Positions 53,650-63,154 of a stretch of 64,000 nt of DNA are shown piece after piece. The DNA lies in NCBI GenBank assembly GCA_026224825.1, contig JAMFRO010000007.1, positions 1 to 64,000 of the forward strand, given 5' to 3'. A program made the position numbers and the translations under genes. Source of the DNA: a bacterium (lineage in GTDB: Bacteria > Pseudomonadota > Alphaproteobacteria > Acetobacterales > Acetobacteraceae). The notes under the pieces are model-generated. The model worked only from the letters and a program-made list of their open reading frames with translations, did not search any database and was not told the origin of the DNA. The first letter of the stretch is position 1, and every line of letters starts with the position of its first letter.

Positions 53650-55500
53650 ATGGACTGCAAGCCGAGCGCGATCCCCCCCGCCGAAACCGTTGATATCCCG
53701 GCCCTGCGCGAAAAATACCGCCAGGAAAAGAACATCCGCATCAATAAGACCGGGCAAGACCAATATGTCCGCTCGATCGATGGTGTAGAGGAGGTCAATG
53801 CGGGCGACCCGCATATGCCGGTCATCGCCCGCGAACCGCTGTCGGAAGATCTCGATGTCGCGGTGCTCGGCGGCGGCTGGTCCGGCGTACTGGCCGGCCA
53901 TGCCCTGGCCAAGGCCGGCGTCAAAAATTTCCGCAACATCGACCATGCCGGGGATTTCGGCGGCGTCTGGTACTGGAACCGCTACCCAGGCCTGTCCTGC
54001 GATAATGATGCCTATTGCTACCTGCCGCTGCTGGAAGAAATGGGCTTCATGCCCAGCAAGAAATTCGCGGACGGGTTCGAGATCCGTGAATATTGCCAGA
54101 GCATAGCCCGCAAATTCGGCCTGTACGATAACGCTTTGTTCCATACCCTCGTCACCGCTTTGCGCTGGGACGAGTCCATCAAGCGCTACCGCATCACCAC
54201 CGACCGCGGTGATGAAATCCGCGCCCGCTTCGTCATCATGGGCAACGGCCTGCTGAACATTCCCAAACTCCCCGGCATCCCCGGCATCCATGAGTTCAAG
54301 GGCAAGATGTTCCACACCGCCCGCTGGGAATATGACTACACCGGCGGCGACCAGAAAAACCCGGAGCTGACCAAACTCGCCGACAAGCGCGTCGCCATCA
54401 TTGGCACCGGCGCAACATCGGTGCAGGCGGTCCCCTTCCTCGGCAAATACGCCAAAGAGCTTTACGTTTTGCAGCGCACCGCCTCCACGGTGGATTCCCG
54501 CCGCAATGAGCCGACCAATCCGGAATGGGTGAAATCCTTGACGCCCGGCTGGCAGCGCGAACGCCAGCTCAATTTCCACCATGCCGCCATGGAGATGCTC
54601 TCCCCCGGCGAGCCGGACCTCATCTGCGACATCTGGACCGAGATCAACCGCAACCTCGCCGTCGAATTCGAGGCTACCGGCTGGCCGCAATCACCTGAGG
54701 AATATCTGGCCAAGCGCGAGGTGATGGACTACCGCACCATGGAACGCCTGCGCAACCGCGTCTCTTCCATCGTCGAGGACCCGCAATCCGCCGAGATTCT
54801 GAAACCGTACTACCGCTATCTCTGCAAACGCCCCGCCTCCAACGATGATTACTACCCCACCTTCAACCGCCCCGGCGTCAAAATCATCGACGTATCCAGG
54901 ACCAAGGGCGTGGAGCGCATGACCGAGAAAGGTTTCGTAGCCAACGGCGTCGAATATGAGATCGATTGCATGATCTTCGCCTCCGGCTTCGAGGTGACGA
55001 GCGATCTCGACCGCCGCTGGGGCTTCGATATTTTCGAAGGCCGTGAGGGCAAGTCGATCTATGATCTGTGGGCGACCGAATATCGCACCCTGCACGGCAT
55101 GATGACACGCGATTTTCCAAACCTGTTCTTCACCGGCTTTATCCAGGGCGGCTTCGCCTCCTCCACCACGGAGATCTTCAAGCTGCACGGCAAGCACAGC
55201 GCCTGGATCATCGCAGAGGCATTGAAACGCGGCGTCGTCACCGTCGAGCCCAGCCTGGCAGCGCAGGACGCCTACGTTGATTTCATCCGCGCCAATGCAA
55301 TCGACATGACGGCCTTCGTCGCTGAGTGCACGCCGAGCTATTTCAACAATGAAGGCCAGGAGATCGTGAACGCCAAGGGCGAGAAGAAATTCCGCTCCTA
55401 CACCGGCGAGCCCTACGGCCCTGGCTTCTACGCGTTCGAGACGATGCTGCAGGATTGGCGCGAAGAGGGCAATCTCGAAGGTCTCGAACTAGGAAACTGA
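53650..55500 (+). CDS. Flavin-containing (Baeyer-Villiger-type) monooxygenase
   Basis: A 616-residue FAD/NADPH enzyme. The FAD fold is VLGGGWSGVLAG (74-79 core), followed by GDFGGVWYWNRYPGLSCD, as in cyclohexanone and steroid monooxygenases. The Baeyer-Villiger fingerprint is FKGKMFHTARW (216-226). The NADPH fold has IIGTGATSVQA. It should insert one oxygen next to a ketone, giving an ester or lactone, for which the hydrolases nearby are natural partners. It begins a plus-strand run with an SDR (4 bp gap) and an EthD-like protein. Confidence 0.9.
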   Translation: MDCKPSAIPPAETVDIPALREKYRQEKNIRINKTGQDQYVRSIDGVEEVNAGDPHMPVIAREPLSEDLDVAVLGGGWSGVLAGHALAKAGVKNFRNIDHAGDFGGVWYWNRYPGLSCDNDAYCYLPLLEEMGFMPSKKFADGFEIREYCQSIARKFGLYDNALFHTLVTALRWDESIKRYRITTDRGDEIRARFVIMGNGLLNIPKLPGIPGIHEFKGKMFHTARWEYDYTGGDQKNPELTKLADKRVAIIGTGATSVQAVPFLGKYAKELYVLQRTASTVDSRRNEPTNPEWVKSLTPGWQRERQLNFHHAAMEMLSPGEPDLICDIWTEINRNLAVEFEATGWPQSPEEYLAKREVMDYRTMERLRNRVSSIVEDPQSAEILKPYYRYLCKRPASNDDYYPTFNRPGVKIIDVSRTKGVERMTEKGFVANGVEYEIDCMIFASGFEVTSDLDRRWGFDIFEGREGKSIYDLWATEYRTLHGMMTRDFPNLFFTGFIQGGFASSTTEIFKLHGKHSAWIIAEALKRGVVTVEPSLAAQDAYVDFIRANAIDMTAFVAECTPSYFNNEGQEIVNAKGEKKFRSYTGEPYGPGFYAFETMLQDWREEGNLEGLELGN

Positions 55501-55504
55501 GCAC

Positions 55505-56431
55505 ATGACGGACCTCAGGTACGACGGCCGCGTCGCCGTCATCACAGGTGCTGGCAGGGGTCTGGGCCGTTCCTACGCCCTCCTGCTCGCCTCGCGCGGC
55601 GCCAAGATTGTTGTGAACGACCTCGGTGTCGGGCTCAAAGGTGAGGGTGCCGATGCCGGGCCGGCCGAAGAGGTTGTGCAGGAAATCATCGCCGCCGGCG
55701 GCGCGGCGGTTGCTTGCACCGATTCCGTAACGACACCGGCCGGCGGTCAGGCCATCATCGACACCGCCATCAAGCATTTCGGCCGCATCGACATCCTCAT
55801 CCACAACGCCGGCAACGTGCGCCGTGGCTCATTGAAAGAGCTGAGCTTTGAGGATTTCGAAGCCGTCCTCGATGTCCATCTACGTGGCGGCTTCCACGTC
55901 GTCCGCGCCGCATTTCCGCTGATGTGCGCTGCCAAATACGGCCGCATCGTGCTCACCTCCTCCATCAACGGGCTCTACGGCAACCCGGGCGTGGTGAACT
56001 ACTCCGTGGCCAAGGCGGGCCTCATCGGCCTGTCCAACGTCGCCGCCATCGAGGGCGCGGTGGATAACGTAAAATCCAACATCATCATCCCCGCCGCCGT
56101 CACCCGCATGGCCGAAGGGCTGGACACGAGCCAATACCCGCCCATGGACCCGGCACTGGTCGCCCCCGCCGTGGCCTGGCTCGCCCATGAATCCTGCTCC
56201 GTCACCGGCGAGCAGCTCATCTCCGTGGCCGGCCGCGTCGCCCGCGCCTATGCGGCGGAAACCGAAGGTGTGTACCGCTCAAGCTGGAGCATCGAGGACA
56301 TCGCCGCAAACATCGAGGCAATCCGCAACACCGAAAACCCATGGCTGTTCGCGCCAGCGCCGTCAGGCCATCTCGACCATCTGCGCCGCAGCTTCAAAAT
56401 GGCAACCGAAGGTGCGGCCAAAGAAAAATAA
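55505..56431 (+). CDS. SDR-family dehydrogenase (hydroxyacyl-CoA dehydrogenase-like)
   Basis: A 308-residue SDR. VITGAGRGLGRSYALLLASRGAKIVVNDLG, with TGAGRGLGRSYALLL as the core, is characteristic of the peroxisomal multifunctional enzyme type 2 dehydrogenase domain. The catalytic residues are LTSSINGLYG and YSVAKAGLIG. The C-terminal extension of about 60 residues is longer than in classic SDRs. It starts 5 bp after the monooxygenase. Confidence 0.88.
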   Translation: MTDLRYDGRVAVITGAGRGLGRSYALLLASRGAKIVVNDLGVGLKGEGADAGPAEEVVQEIIAAGGAAVACTDSVTTPAGGQAIIDTAIKHFGRIDILIHNAGNVRRGSLKELSFEDFEAVLDVHLRGGFHVVRAAFPLMCAAKYGRIVLTSSINGLYGNPGVVNYSVAKAGLIGLSNVAAIEGAVDNVKSNIIIPAAVTRMAEGLDTSQYPPMDPALVAPAVAWLAHESCSVTGEQLISVAGRVARAYAAETEGVYRSSWSIEDIAANIEAIRNTENPWLFAPAPSGHLDHLRRSFKMATEGAAKEK

Positions 56432-56444
56432 AAGGGGAGCGACA

Positions 56445-56855
56445 ATGTTCAAGCAGATCTGTTTCTTCAGAAAACGCCCGGACATGACCATGGAGGAGTT
56501 CATGGATTATTACGAGCAGCAGCACTCCACCATGTCCAAACGCATGGGCCTGAAACCCGCCATCCCCAACGCGGTGCGCTATGTGCGCCGCTACCTCAAG
56601 CCCGAGCTGAACCCCATTACCGGCGAAATCCACGACCCCGGCTACGACTGCCTCATGGAAATCTGGTGGAACAGCCGAGAGGATTTCGAAAACTCGCAAC
56701 GCATCATCAGCAACCCCGAACGCAAACCCCACACCATGGCGGACGAAGCGCGCCTCTTCGCCTCACACGCCAACCCGGTGTGCTCGGTGGAAGATTTCGA
56801 ATCGCCGATGGGGCCGAATGGTGAAGCTACTTCAGTCGAAGTTAAGTACGGTTAA
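56445..56855 (+). CDS. EthD-domain protein
   Basis: A 136-residue EthD/Dabb-like barrel protein. FFRKRPDMTMEEFMDYYEQQHS and GYDCLMEIWWNSREDFENS are typical of proteins that accompany ether, ketone or steroid catabolism. The reaction is unknown. GGGGAG precedes the ATG. The end runs into a family B palindrome. Confidence 0.8.
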   Translation: MFKQICFFRKRPDMTMEEFMDYYEQQHSTMSKRMGLKPAIPNAVRYVRRYLKPELNPITGEIHDPGYDCLMEIWWNSREDFENSQRIISNPERKPHTMADEARLFASHANPVCSVEDFESPMGPNGEATSVEVKYG

Positions 56856-56858
56856 GCA

Positions 56859-57003
56859 GTACCTTTTTGTGAACAAAAAGGTACCCAAAAAAACTTTATA
56901 ACTTGGGCCAGAGGTGGTGACTCCATTGATGGGCTTCCCATGGAGTCACAGCCTGTGGCCCAAGTTATAAAAGTTTTTGGTGCAGCTTTTTTCAAAAAGC
57001 TGC
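56859..57003. repeat. Palindromic element, family B, copy 3 (inverted)
   Basis: Read on the plus strand it starts with the right-type hairpin GTACCTTTTTG-TGAA-CAAAAAGGTAC (56859-56884), then a core from CTTTATAACTTGGGCCA to TGGCCCAAGTTATAAAAG with an inner GTGACTCCAT/ATGGAGTCAC, then the left-type hairpin GCAGCTTTTT/AAAAAGCTGC (56982-57003). It separates two convergent genes. Confidence 0.8.
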
Positions 57004-57010
57004 TGCTTTC

Positions 57011-57526
57011 CTAAAACTGCCGCGTGCCTGTAGCGTCACTTTCCTTAAACACCTCAATCGGCGCCACAGCCTTCAGCAGCACCAGCGGAATCTTGCGCGA
57101 GGTCGATGCCTGGTAGGTCGCATAGGCCGGAAACACATCGACCATGAAATTCCAGATCTTCGTATATTCCTCACCTTCCGGCTCGCGCCACGTCGCGCGG
57201 AACGCCTGCGCGCCGATCTGAAACTCAACCTCGCTGCTATCGGCGATATTCAGATACCAGGCCGGATGATGATCCGCCCCGCCCTTTGAGGCCACAATCA
57301 CCACCTCGCCGCCGATATCGCCATAGATGAGCGGGGTGATGAACACTTTCCCGCTCTTGCGCCCGGTATATTTGATCAGGCAATGGGTGGTGAATGAATG
57401 CCCGCCGACGGCGGTGATATCCATGATATGGCCCTTGGCGCCGCCCGATTGCAGATACGCCTCGCGATGCTCGCTGATCCAGTCGCGCCTGGTTTCCCGG
57501 ATTTCGGAACTCGATTCATCGGTCAT
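57011..57526 (-). CDS. Deazaflavin-dependent (Ddn-like) nitroreductase family protein
   Basis: A 171-residue split-barrel protein. CLIKYTGRKSGKVFITPLIYGD and VIVASKGGADHHPAWYLNI are the signature of the F420-dependent Ddn family. In proteobacteria the flavin may differ. It may reduce or isomerise a cyclic intermediate. It follows the two-barrel gene by 12 bp. Confidence 0.83.
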   Translation of the reverse strand: MTDESSSEIRETRRDWISEHREAYLQSGGAKGHIMDITAVGGHSFTTHCLIKYTGRKSGKVFITPLIYGDIGGEVVIVASKGGADHHPAWYLNIADSSEVEFQIGAQAFRATWREPEGEEYTKIWNFMVDVFPAYATYQASTSRKIPLVLLKAVAPIEVFKESDATGTRQF

Positions 57527-57538
57527 GTCGTTTCCCCT

Positions 57539-58303
57539 TCAACTCTTGCCCGGATAAACGGACAAATCGCCCCCATACGCAATACCGCCAGACCAGAATT
57601 CAGTGCCACTTACTTTACGGAAATAATGCACCGTGCGCGCGGTGGAGCCGGCGGAGGAGCGCGGCAGCATGGCGATGCCGCTTGGGCTCTTGCCCTGCGC
57701 GCGGGCGGAAAAATCACCAATGGTGAAATTCAGATCATCGGTCTGCTGCCCGGTCATCACCAACTGGTCGCCCGGGCAGTAATGCCGCGGCTCAAGCTGC
57801 ACGGTGGAGAGCTCACCCCGGATCATCGCCACATGCCCCGGCACGTTGGTCACCTCCACGGAGTGGATATTCTCATACCACTCCTGATATTCGGCAAACC
57901 GCCCGATGGTGTAATTGGCCAGGATCAGGCTCACCCCTGAGAGCGGCTTGTCGCGCTGCCAGTTCGGGCTGCCCTTCCAATCGCCATACAGCCGGTAGGA
58001 GTACAGCCGCTCGGCGGTGTCATCGGCCACCAGCCCGGCATCGCGTGCCTCGGCAATCAGGGGAGCCAATGCAGGCAGGTCGATCTCCGGCGCCGGATAG
58101 TCGAAATCATACACGCTCATGAAGCGCCAGGGCTGCGGAATATCGCGCATGATCTGCTCGGGCGTCACCTCGAACCGCTCCGCCCAGCGCAACCCGCGCA
58201 GCCGCGCCAGCGCTTCGCGATGCGGCCCGTCAAACCACGCGGCAAACTCCTGCTCTCGGCCGGCAGCCACGTTGTGCAGATGAATGGTCGTATACAGCGC
58301 CAT
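57539..58303 (-). CDS. Two-domain stress-response/EthD-like barrel protein
   Basis: A 254-residue protein with two similar ferredoxin-like halves, beginning MALYTTIHLHNVAAGREQEFAAWFDGPH (HREALARL follows) and again SLILANYTIGRFAEYQEWYENIHSVE. Both halves have the N-terminal strand followed by a helix that contains W and H of Dabb/EthD proteins. The ATG at 58303 begins the first half; an open frame upstream is antisense to the hydrolase. The function is unknown; the context is catabolic. Confidence 0.7.
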   Translation of the reverse strand: MALYTTIHLHNVAAGREQEFAAWFDGPHREALARLRGLRWAERFEVTPEQIMRDIPQPWRFMSVYDFDYPAPEIDLPALAPLIAEARDAGLVADDTAERLYSYRLYGDWKGSPNWQRDKPLSGVSLILANYTIGRFAEYQEWYENIHSVEVTNVPGHVAMIRGELSTVQLEPRHYCPGDQLVMTGQQTDDLNFTIGDFSARAQGKSPSGIAMLPRSSAGSTARTVHYFRKVSGTEFWSGGIAYGGDLSVYPGKS

Positions 58304-58447
58304 GTTTTGGTCCCCAATCTTTGCCCCAACATTGGCCCCGCACCGCGCGCCCCGCAACGTCATGCCGCAGATATCGCCCCGCTGTTGTGCCATGTGGATG
58401 ACAAGCCTCCCCCGCTGAGGCATTCCAGAAAGATGGGGAATAAAAAT

Positions 58448-59293
58448 ATGGAGCGGATCGAGTTCGAAGGCGCTGGCATCACCATCGTCGCTGACGCCTT
58501 GGGGCCGCAAAACGCGCCGCCTGTGCTGTTCATGCATGGCGGCGGCCAGACCAGGCAGAGCTGGGGCAAGGCCATCGCCCAGGCGGCATGCCATGGCTAC
58601 CGCGCCATCTCGGTGGATCTGCGCGGCCATGGCGAGAGCGGCTGGTCGCCCGATGGCAAATACGACATCGAGGCGTTCTCCAGCGACATCCGCAAGATCA
58701 TCACCAATTTCAACCAGCCCCCGGTCCTGGTCGGCGCCTCGCTCGGCGGCCTGGTCGGCCTTACCCTCGCCGCCTCACCCCCGCCGCCCGTGCGCGGCCT
58801 GGTGTTGGTCGATGTCGCGGTGCATCTGGAGGAAGCCGGCACGCGCGAGATCGGCAATTTCATGGGCAGCGCTCCCAACGGCTTCGCCAATCTGGAAGAG
58901 GCGGCCGATGCCGTCGCCGCCTATCTGCCGCACCGCCCCCGCCCCAAAGACACCTCCGGCCTCATGCGCAACCTGCGCCTGCGCGCGGACGGCCGCCTGC
59001 ACTGGCATTGGGACCCCGCCTTCACCCGCATAGACCCCGATGCCGCCCGTAATTTCTCCTCCGGCTTCGAGGCCGCCGCCAAAGCGTTGAAACTCCCGGT
59101 CCTGCTCATCCGCGGCGGCCGCAGCCGCGTGCTCAGCCCGGCGGGCGCGCAGGCCTTCCTGCAGCTCGTCCCCCAGGCCGAATATGTCGATGTCGCCGGC
59201 GCCGACCACATGGTCGCGGGCGATGCCAACGACAGTTTCAACGAGGCCGTTTTGGCCTTCCTCACCAAGCACATGCCGCTGCCGGGGCGATGA
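58448..59293 (+). CDS. Alpha/beta hydrolase
   Basis: A 281-residue hydrolase. The oxyanion motif is FMHGGGQTRQSW, the nucleophile elbow is VGASLGGLVG and the C-terminal His is in AGADHMVAGD; DLRGHGESGWS is typical. It could hydrolyse the ester or lactone formed by the monooxygenase. The ATG at 58448 has GGGGA eight bases upstream; an ATG five codons earlier is possible. It diverges from the two-barrel gene. Confidence 0.87.
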   Translation: MERIEFEGAGITIVADALGPQNAPPVLFMHGGGQTRQSWGKAIAQAACHGYRAISVDLRGHGESGWSPDGKYDIEAFSSDIRKIITNFNQPPVLVGASLGGLVGLTLAASPPPPVRGLVLVDVAVHLEEAGTREIGNFMGSAPNGFANLEEAADAVAAYLPHRPRPKDTSGLMRNLRLRADGRLHWHWDPAFTRIDPDAARNFSSGFEAAAKALKLPVLLIRGGRSRVLSPAGAQAFLQLVPQAEYVDVAGADHMVAGDANDSFNEAVLAFLTKHMPLPGR

Positions 59294-59370
59294 TTCGCAC
59301 CTAAACCCTTATCAACCCCCGGCCGGCATGTCAGATTGCCGGCCAGCATCATAAAACCGGGAGATCACCA

Positions 59371-60540
59371 ATGTCCTCAGCCGTCATCGTCAGCGCGGTG
59401 CGCACCGCCGTGGGCACCGCGCGCAAAGGCTCGCTCATCAACACCCCGGCCGAGGTTCTGGCCGCCACCGTGCTGCGCGCCGCCTTGGAGCGCTCCGGCT
59501 TCTCCGCCGACCAGGTCGATGACGTCATCCTGGCCGAATCCCTCTACGGCGGCGGTGCCGTCGCCCGCTACGCCGCCGTCGAGCTGGGCTGGCTCAACGT
59601 CGCCGGCATGGCCCTCAACCGCCATTGCGCCGGGGGGCTGAGCGCTGTCGGCGTCGCGGCCGGCGCCATCCTGGCCGGTATGGAGCGCGTCATCATCGCC
59701 GGCGGCGTCAACTCCAGCTCGCTCTCGCCGCGCATGCAGCAGCGCAGCCCGATAACGCAGGAATTGGTGGACTGGTTCCCCGCCACCCACCCGGATAGCC
59801 CCGAAGCCCCCAACCGCGACATGTCCATCACCGTCGGCTGGAACGCCGCCCAGGAAGTCGGCCTGACCCGCGCCGAGCTGGACGCCTGGGCCCTACGCTC
59901 GCACCAGCGCGCCATCGCTGCCATCGACGCTGGGCATTTCGAAGGTGAAATCGTCCCCGTCCGCATCCGCAACGCCGAAGGCGCCGAGGTCGATTTCAAA
60001 GTGGACGAACACCCCCGCCGCGACACCACAGCCGAACGCCTCGCCGGGCTAAAAGTCCTGCACCCGGAAATCCCCAATTTCTCCATCACCGCCGGCAACG
60101 CCAGTGGTGCCAACGACGGCGCCGCCGCTCTGGTCATCACCAGCAGCGACATCGCCAAAGCCGAAGGCAAACCCATCCAAGCCACCATCCGTGGCTGGAC
60201 CTCCCTCGGCATAGACCCCCGCCGCACCGGCGCCTCCGTGCCCCCCACCGTGCAAAAACTCCTCTCCCGCACCGGCGCAAACCTAAAAGACATCAAACTC
60301 TGGGAAATCAACGAAGCCTTCGCCGCCGTCCCCCTGGTCGCCTGCCGCGTCCTCGGCCTCAGTGAAGACACCGTGAACATCTCCGGCAGCGGCTGCTCCA
60401 TCGGCCACCCCATAGGCGCCTCAGGCGGCCGCATGCTCACAACCCTCATCAACGACCTGAAACGCCAAGGCGGCGGCCTAGGCATCGCCGCCATGTGCGC
60501 CGGCGGCGGCCAGGCAGGCGCCGTGCTGATCGAGGTTTAA
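59371..60540 (+). CDS. Acetyl-CoA acetyltransferase (thiolase)
   Basis: A 389-residue thiolase. The nucleophilic Cys is in NRHCAGGLSAVGVAAG, the His in GSGCSIGHPIGASG and the second Cys in AAMCAGGGQAG. The motif NRHCAGG, with Ala after the Cys, differs from the CGSG of the other two thiolases in the window, so its substrate probably differs. The stop codon is inside the short solo palindrome. Confidence 0.92.
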   Translation: MSSAVIVSAVRTAVGTARKGSLINTPAEVLAATVLRAALERSGFSADQVDDVILAESLYGGGAVARYAAVELGWLNVAGMALNRHCAGGLSAVGVAAGAILAGMERVIIAGGVNSSSLSPRMQQRSPITQELVDWFPATHPDSPEAPNRDMSITVGWNAAQEVGLTRAELDAWALRSHQRAIAAIDAGHFEGEIVPVRIRNAEGAEVDFKVDEHPRRDTTAERLAGLKVLHPEIPNFSITAGNASGANDGAAALVITSSDIAKAEGKPIQATIRGWTSLGIDPRRTGASVPPTVQKLLSRTGANLKDIKLWEINEAFAAVPLVACRVLGLSEDTVNISGSGCSIGHPIGASGGRMLTTLINDLKRQGGGLGIAAMCAGGGQAGAVLIEV

Positions 60541-60599
60541 AAAGGCCAGGGTTCTGCCGGCGTGCTTCGCACGACGGCAGAACCCTGGCCTTTTAAACC
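60534..60599. repeat. Solo family A palindrome
   Basis: GGTTTAAAAAGGCCAGGG plus TTCTGCCG on the left pairs with its complement on the right, around GCGTGCTTCGCACGA. These are the outer modules of family A with no inner modules or variable core. The thiolase stop codon TAA is inside the left arm. It can work as a terminator. Confidence 0.75.
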
Positions 60600-60766
60600 C
60601 CGCCAGCACGATGCCGCGTGCCGCCCCCTTGCGGTCGGCGGTCACTTTGCTAATGCAGTGTGCAGGGAGTGGGCGGCCTTGATTGCGCGGATAGTCAATG
60701 ACTGTCTGCCTTTTGGCCCGCATACCCCCAAAATTTTGCCGCCCAACGGGAGAGGAAAGGACGAAC

Positions 60767-61777
60767 ATGGCCACCACGTCATTTGCAACTGGGGCGAACG
60801 CCGCCCAACCGGATGCGGCAACGCAGATTGAGATCTATCGCCGCATGAATTTGATCATGCAGAACGATGAAGCCTCGCGGAAGATCATCCGTTCGGGCCG
60901 TCTGATGATGCCCTATTATTCGCAGCGCGGGCAGGAGGTTATCCCCTCCGCCATCTCCGTCAACTTGAATGATGACGACAAGATCTGCACCATCTACCGC
61001 GGTATTCACGACATGCTGGCCAAGGGCGTGCCCTTGCGCGCGCTGTGGGCGGAGATTGCCGGCAAGGTCACCGGCACCTGTAAAGGCAAGGGCGGGCCGA
61101 TGCACATCACCCACCCGGCTTCCGGCGCCATCCTCACCACCGGCATCGTCGGCTCTTCCATGCCCATCGCCAACGGCCTGGCCTGGGCTGCCAAATTGGA
61201 CAAGACGCGCCAGGTCACCATCGCCAATTTCGGTGACGGCGCTTCCAACATCGGCGCCTTCCATGAGAGCCTCAACCTGGCCTCACTGTGGAAGCTCCCG
61301 GTTATTTTCGTCTGCCAGAACAACCGTTTCGCCGAGCACACGCGCTATGAGAACGGCACTTCGGTGGACCAGATCTCCAAACGCGCCGCCGGCTACGGCA
61401 TGCCCGGCATCACGGTGGACGGTAACGACCCGTACGAGATGTACGCCGTCGCCAACGAAGCCATCAATCGCGCGCGCGACGGCGAAGGCCCGACCTTGAT
61501 CGAGGCCATGACCTTCCGCTTCTTCGGCCATGTGTTCGGCGACGATGATTTCTACATGACCAAGGAAGAGAAATCCGCGGCCATGGCAGCGGACCCGGTG
61601 CCTTTGTACCGCGCCAAGCTGATCGCCAACGGCGTCGCCACGGAAGAGACCCTGGCCGCGTTGGAGACCGATATCGCCGCCCAGATTGCGGATGCGATTG
61701 AATTTGCTCTGGCCAGCGCCCCCCCGCCGCTCGAAGAGCTAACCCGCGATGTTTACGCCGAGCAGGGAGTTGCCTGA
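60767..61777 (+). CDS. 2-oxoacid (acetoin/pyruvate-type) dehydrogenase E1 alpha
   Basis: A 336-residue ThDP subunit. GDGASNIGAFHESLNLASLW with the end QNNRF is the thiamine diphosphate motif (GDG...NN). GKGGPMHITHP and FRFFGHVFGDDD resemble acetoin dehydrogenase and PDH E1 alpha. GGAGAGGAAAGG precedes the ATG. It decarboxylates or cleaves an oxoacid or acyloin and passes the acyl group to a lipoyl arm. The stop overlaps the E1 beta start (TGATG). Confidence 0.9.
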   Translation: MATTSFATGANAAQPDAATQIEIYRRMNLIMQNDEASRKIIRSGRLMMPYYSQRGQEVIPSAISVNLNDDDKICTIYRGIHDMLAKGVPLRALWAEIAGKVTGTCKGKGGPMHITHPASGAILTTGIVGSSMPIANGLAWAAKLDKTRQVTIANFGDGASNIGAFHESLNLASLWKLPVIFVCQNNRFAEHTRYENGTSVDQISKRAAGYGMPGITVDGNDPYEMYAVANEAINRARDGEGPTLIEAMTFRFFGHVFGDDDFYMTKEEKSAAMAADPVPLYRAKLIANGVATEETLAALETDIAAQIADAIEFALASAPPPLEELTRDVYAEQGVA

Positions 61778-62772
61778 TGTCCGCTATTGAAACCAAGAAG
61801 ATCACCATCATCCAGGCGATCAACGAAGCGATCTCCGAAGCCATGGCCGCCGATCCGAAAGTGATTGTGCTGGGCGAGGACGTTGCCGACCGTGAAGGCG
61901 GCGGCGTCGTCGGCGTCACCCGCGGCCTCTCCACCAAATATGGCGACGAGCGCGTGCGCTCCACCCCGATCACCGAACAGGCGATCATGGGTGCGGCCAT
62001 CGGTGCGGCCATCGGCGGCTACAAGGTCGTGGCCGAGATCATGCTGATGAACTTCACCACCGTGGCGATGGACATGATCGTGAACCACGCCGCCAAGCTG
62101 CGCTTCATGTCCGGCGGCCAGACCGGCGTGCCCATCGTCATCCGCATGATGACCGGCGCCGGCATCTCCTCCGGCGGCCAGCATTCGGACTTCCTGGAAG
62201 CCTGGTTCGCCCACACCCCCGGCCTGAAAGTCGTGCTGCCGTCCAACCCGGAAGATGCCAAGGGCCTGATGCTCTCCGCCATCGCCGACCCGGACCCGGT
62301 CATCTTCGTGGAATGCACCCGCGCCTATTTCACCCCGTATGAAACCCCGGTGAACGTCGCGCCCATTCCGCTCGGCAAGGCCAAGGTCACGCAGCAAGGC
62401 ACGGATGTCACCATCATCAGCTATTCCGAGATCTTCCTCCGCGCGACGGCCGCTGCCGCCGAGCTGGCGAAAGACGGCATCTCGGTCGAGCTGATCGACC
62501 TGCGCACCATCTCCCCCTGGGACCGCGAAACCGTCATCGCCTCGGTGAAGAAGACCGGCCGTGCCGTCATCGCGCATGAGGCGGTGAAGCAGTTCGGCGT
62601 GGGTGCGGAAATCGCCGCCACGCTGCAGGATGAGCTGTTCGGCCAGTTGAAAGCGCCGATCAAGCGCCTCGGCGCGCCTTTCACCTCCGTGCCCTTCAGC
62701 GGCGTGCTGGAACAGGCCTTCATCGTCAGCGTGGCGGACATCGTGGCCGCCGCGAAATCCACCCTCGCGTAA
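61777..62772 (+). CDS. 2-oxoacid dehydrogenase E1 beta
   Basis: A 331-residue transketolase-like subunit that completes the E1 active site. VIVLGEDVADREGGGVVGVT, STPITEQAIMGAAIGAA and IDLRTISPWDRETVIASV are family motifs. Translation is coupled to E1 alpha. The gap of 142 bp to the lipoyl gene holds one common hairpin repeat. Confidence 0.92.
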   Translation: MSAIETKKITIIQAINEAISEAMAADPKVIVLGEDVADREGGGVVGVTRGLSTKYGDERVRSTPITEQAIMGAAIGAAIGGYKVVAEIMLMNFTTVAMDMIVNHAAKLRFMSGGQTGVPIVIRMMTGAGISSGGQHSDFLEAWFAHTPGLKVVLPSNPEDAKGLMLSAIADPDPVIFVECTRAYFTPYETPVNVAPIPLGKAKVTQQGTDVTIISYSEIFLRATAAAAELAKDGISVELIDLRTISPWDRETVIASVKKTGRAVIAHEAVKQFGVGAEIAATLQDELFGQLKAPIKRLGAPFTSVPFSGVLEQAFIVSVADIVAAAKSTLA

Positions 62773-62786
62773 GCACGCATGCCGTC

Positions 62787-62806
62787 ATCCCCGCGAAAGC
62801 GGGGAT
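62787..62806. repeat. Short GC-rich hairpin repeat
   Basis: ATCCCCGC-GAAA-GCGGGGAT, part of the GTCATCCCCGCGAAAGCGGG-type sequence seen in very many proteobacterial genomes. It lies between E1 beta and the lipoyl gene. Confidence 0.65.
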
Positions 62807-62914
62807 CTCGTCGCGCCCGCGTATGTGGCGGCATGCTTGGGAGATTGACTGAGGATGCACTTAAAGGGCATCCATCGCAGAGCGGACTGGCCCGCAAGAC
62901 AATAGAGGTATTCA

Positions 62915-63145
62915 ATGGCGACCGACATCATCCTTCCCAAAATCGGCTTCTCGATGACCGAGGGCGTGCTGGCCGAATGGCTGGTGGCCGACGGCGCCAC
63001 CGTGACCGAAGGTCAGCCGATCTTCTCGCTCGAGAGCGACAAATCCACCAATGAAGTCGAATCCCCCGCCGCCGGCGTGATCAAGATCACCGGCGTGGCG
63101 GGTGACACATACGAAGTCGGCGCGATCATCGGCACGATTGAGTAA
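62915..63145 (+). CDS. Free-standing lipoyl-domain protein
   Basis: A 76-residue protein that is just one lipoyl domain. LPKIGFSMTEGVLAEWLV opens the fold, the lipoylated Lys is in ESDKSTNEV and GDTYEVGAIIG closes it. Normal E2 proteins join such a domain to a binding domain and an acyltransferase core; here both are absent and no truncation is seen, since the stop is clean and a family B palindrome follows. It probably accepts the acyl group from E1 and hands it to a partner encoded elsewhere, as do stand-alone carriers. Confidence 0.87.
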   Translation: MATDIILPKIGFSMTEGVLAEWLVADGATVTEGQPIFSLESDKSTNEVESPAAGVIKITGVAGDTYEVGAIIGTIE

Positions 63146-63154
63146 GAAAAAGAA

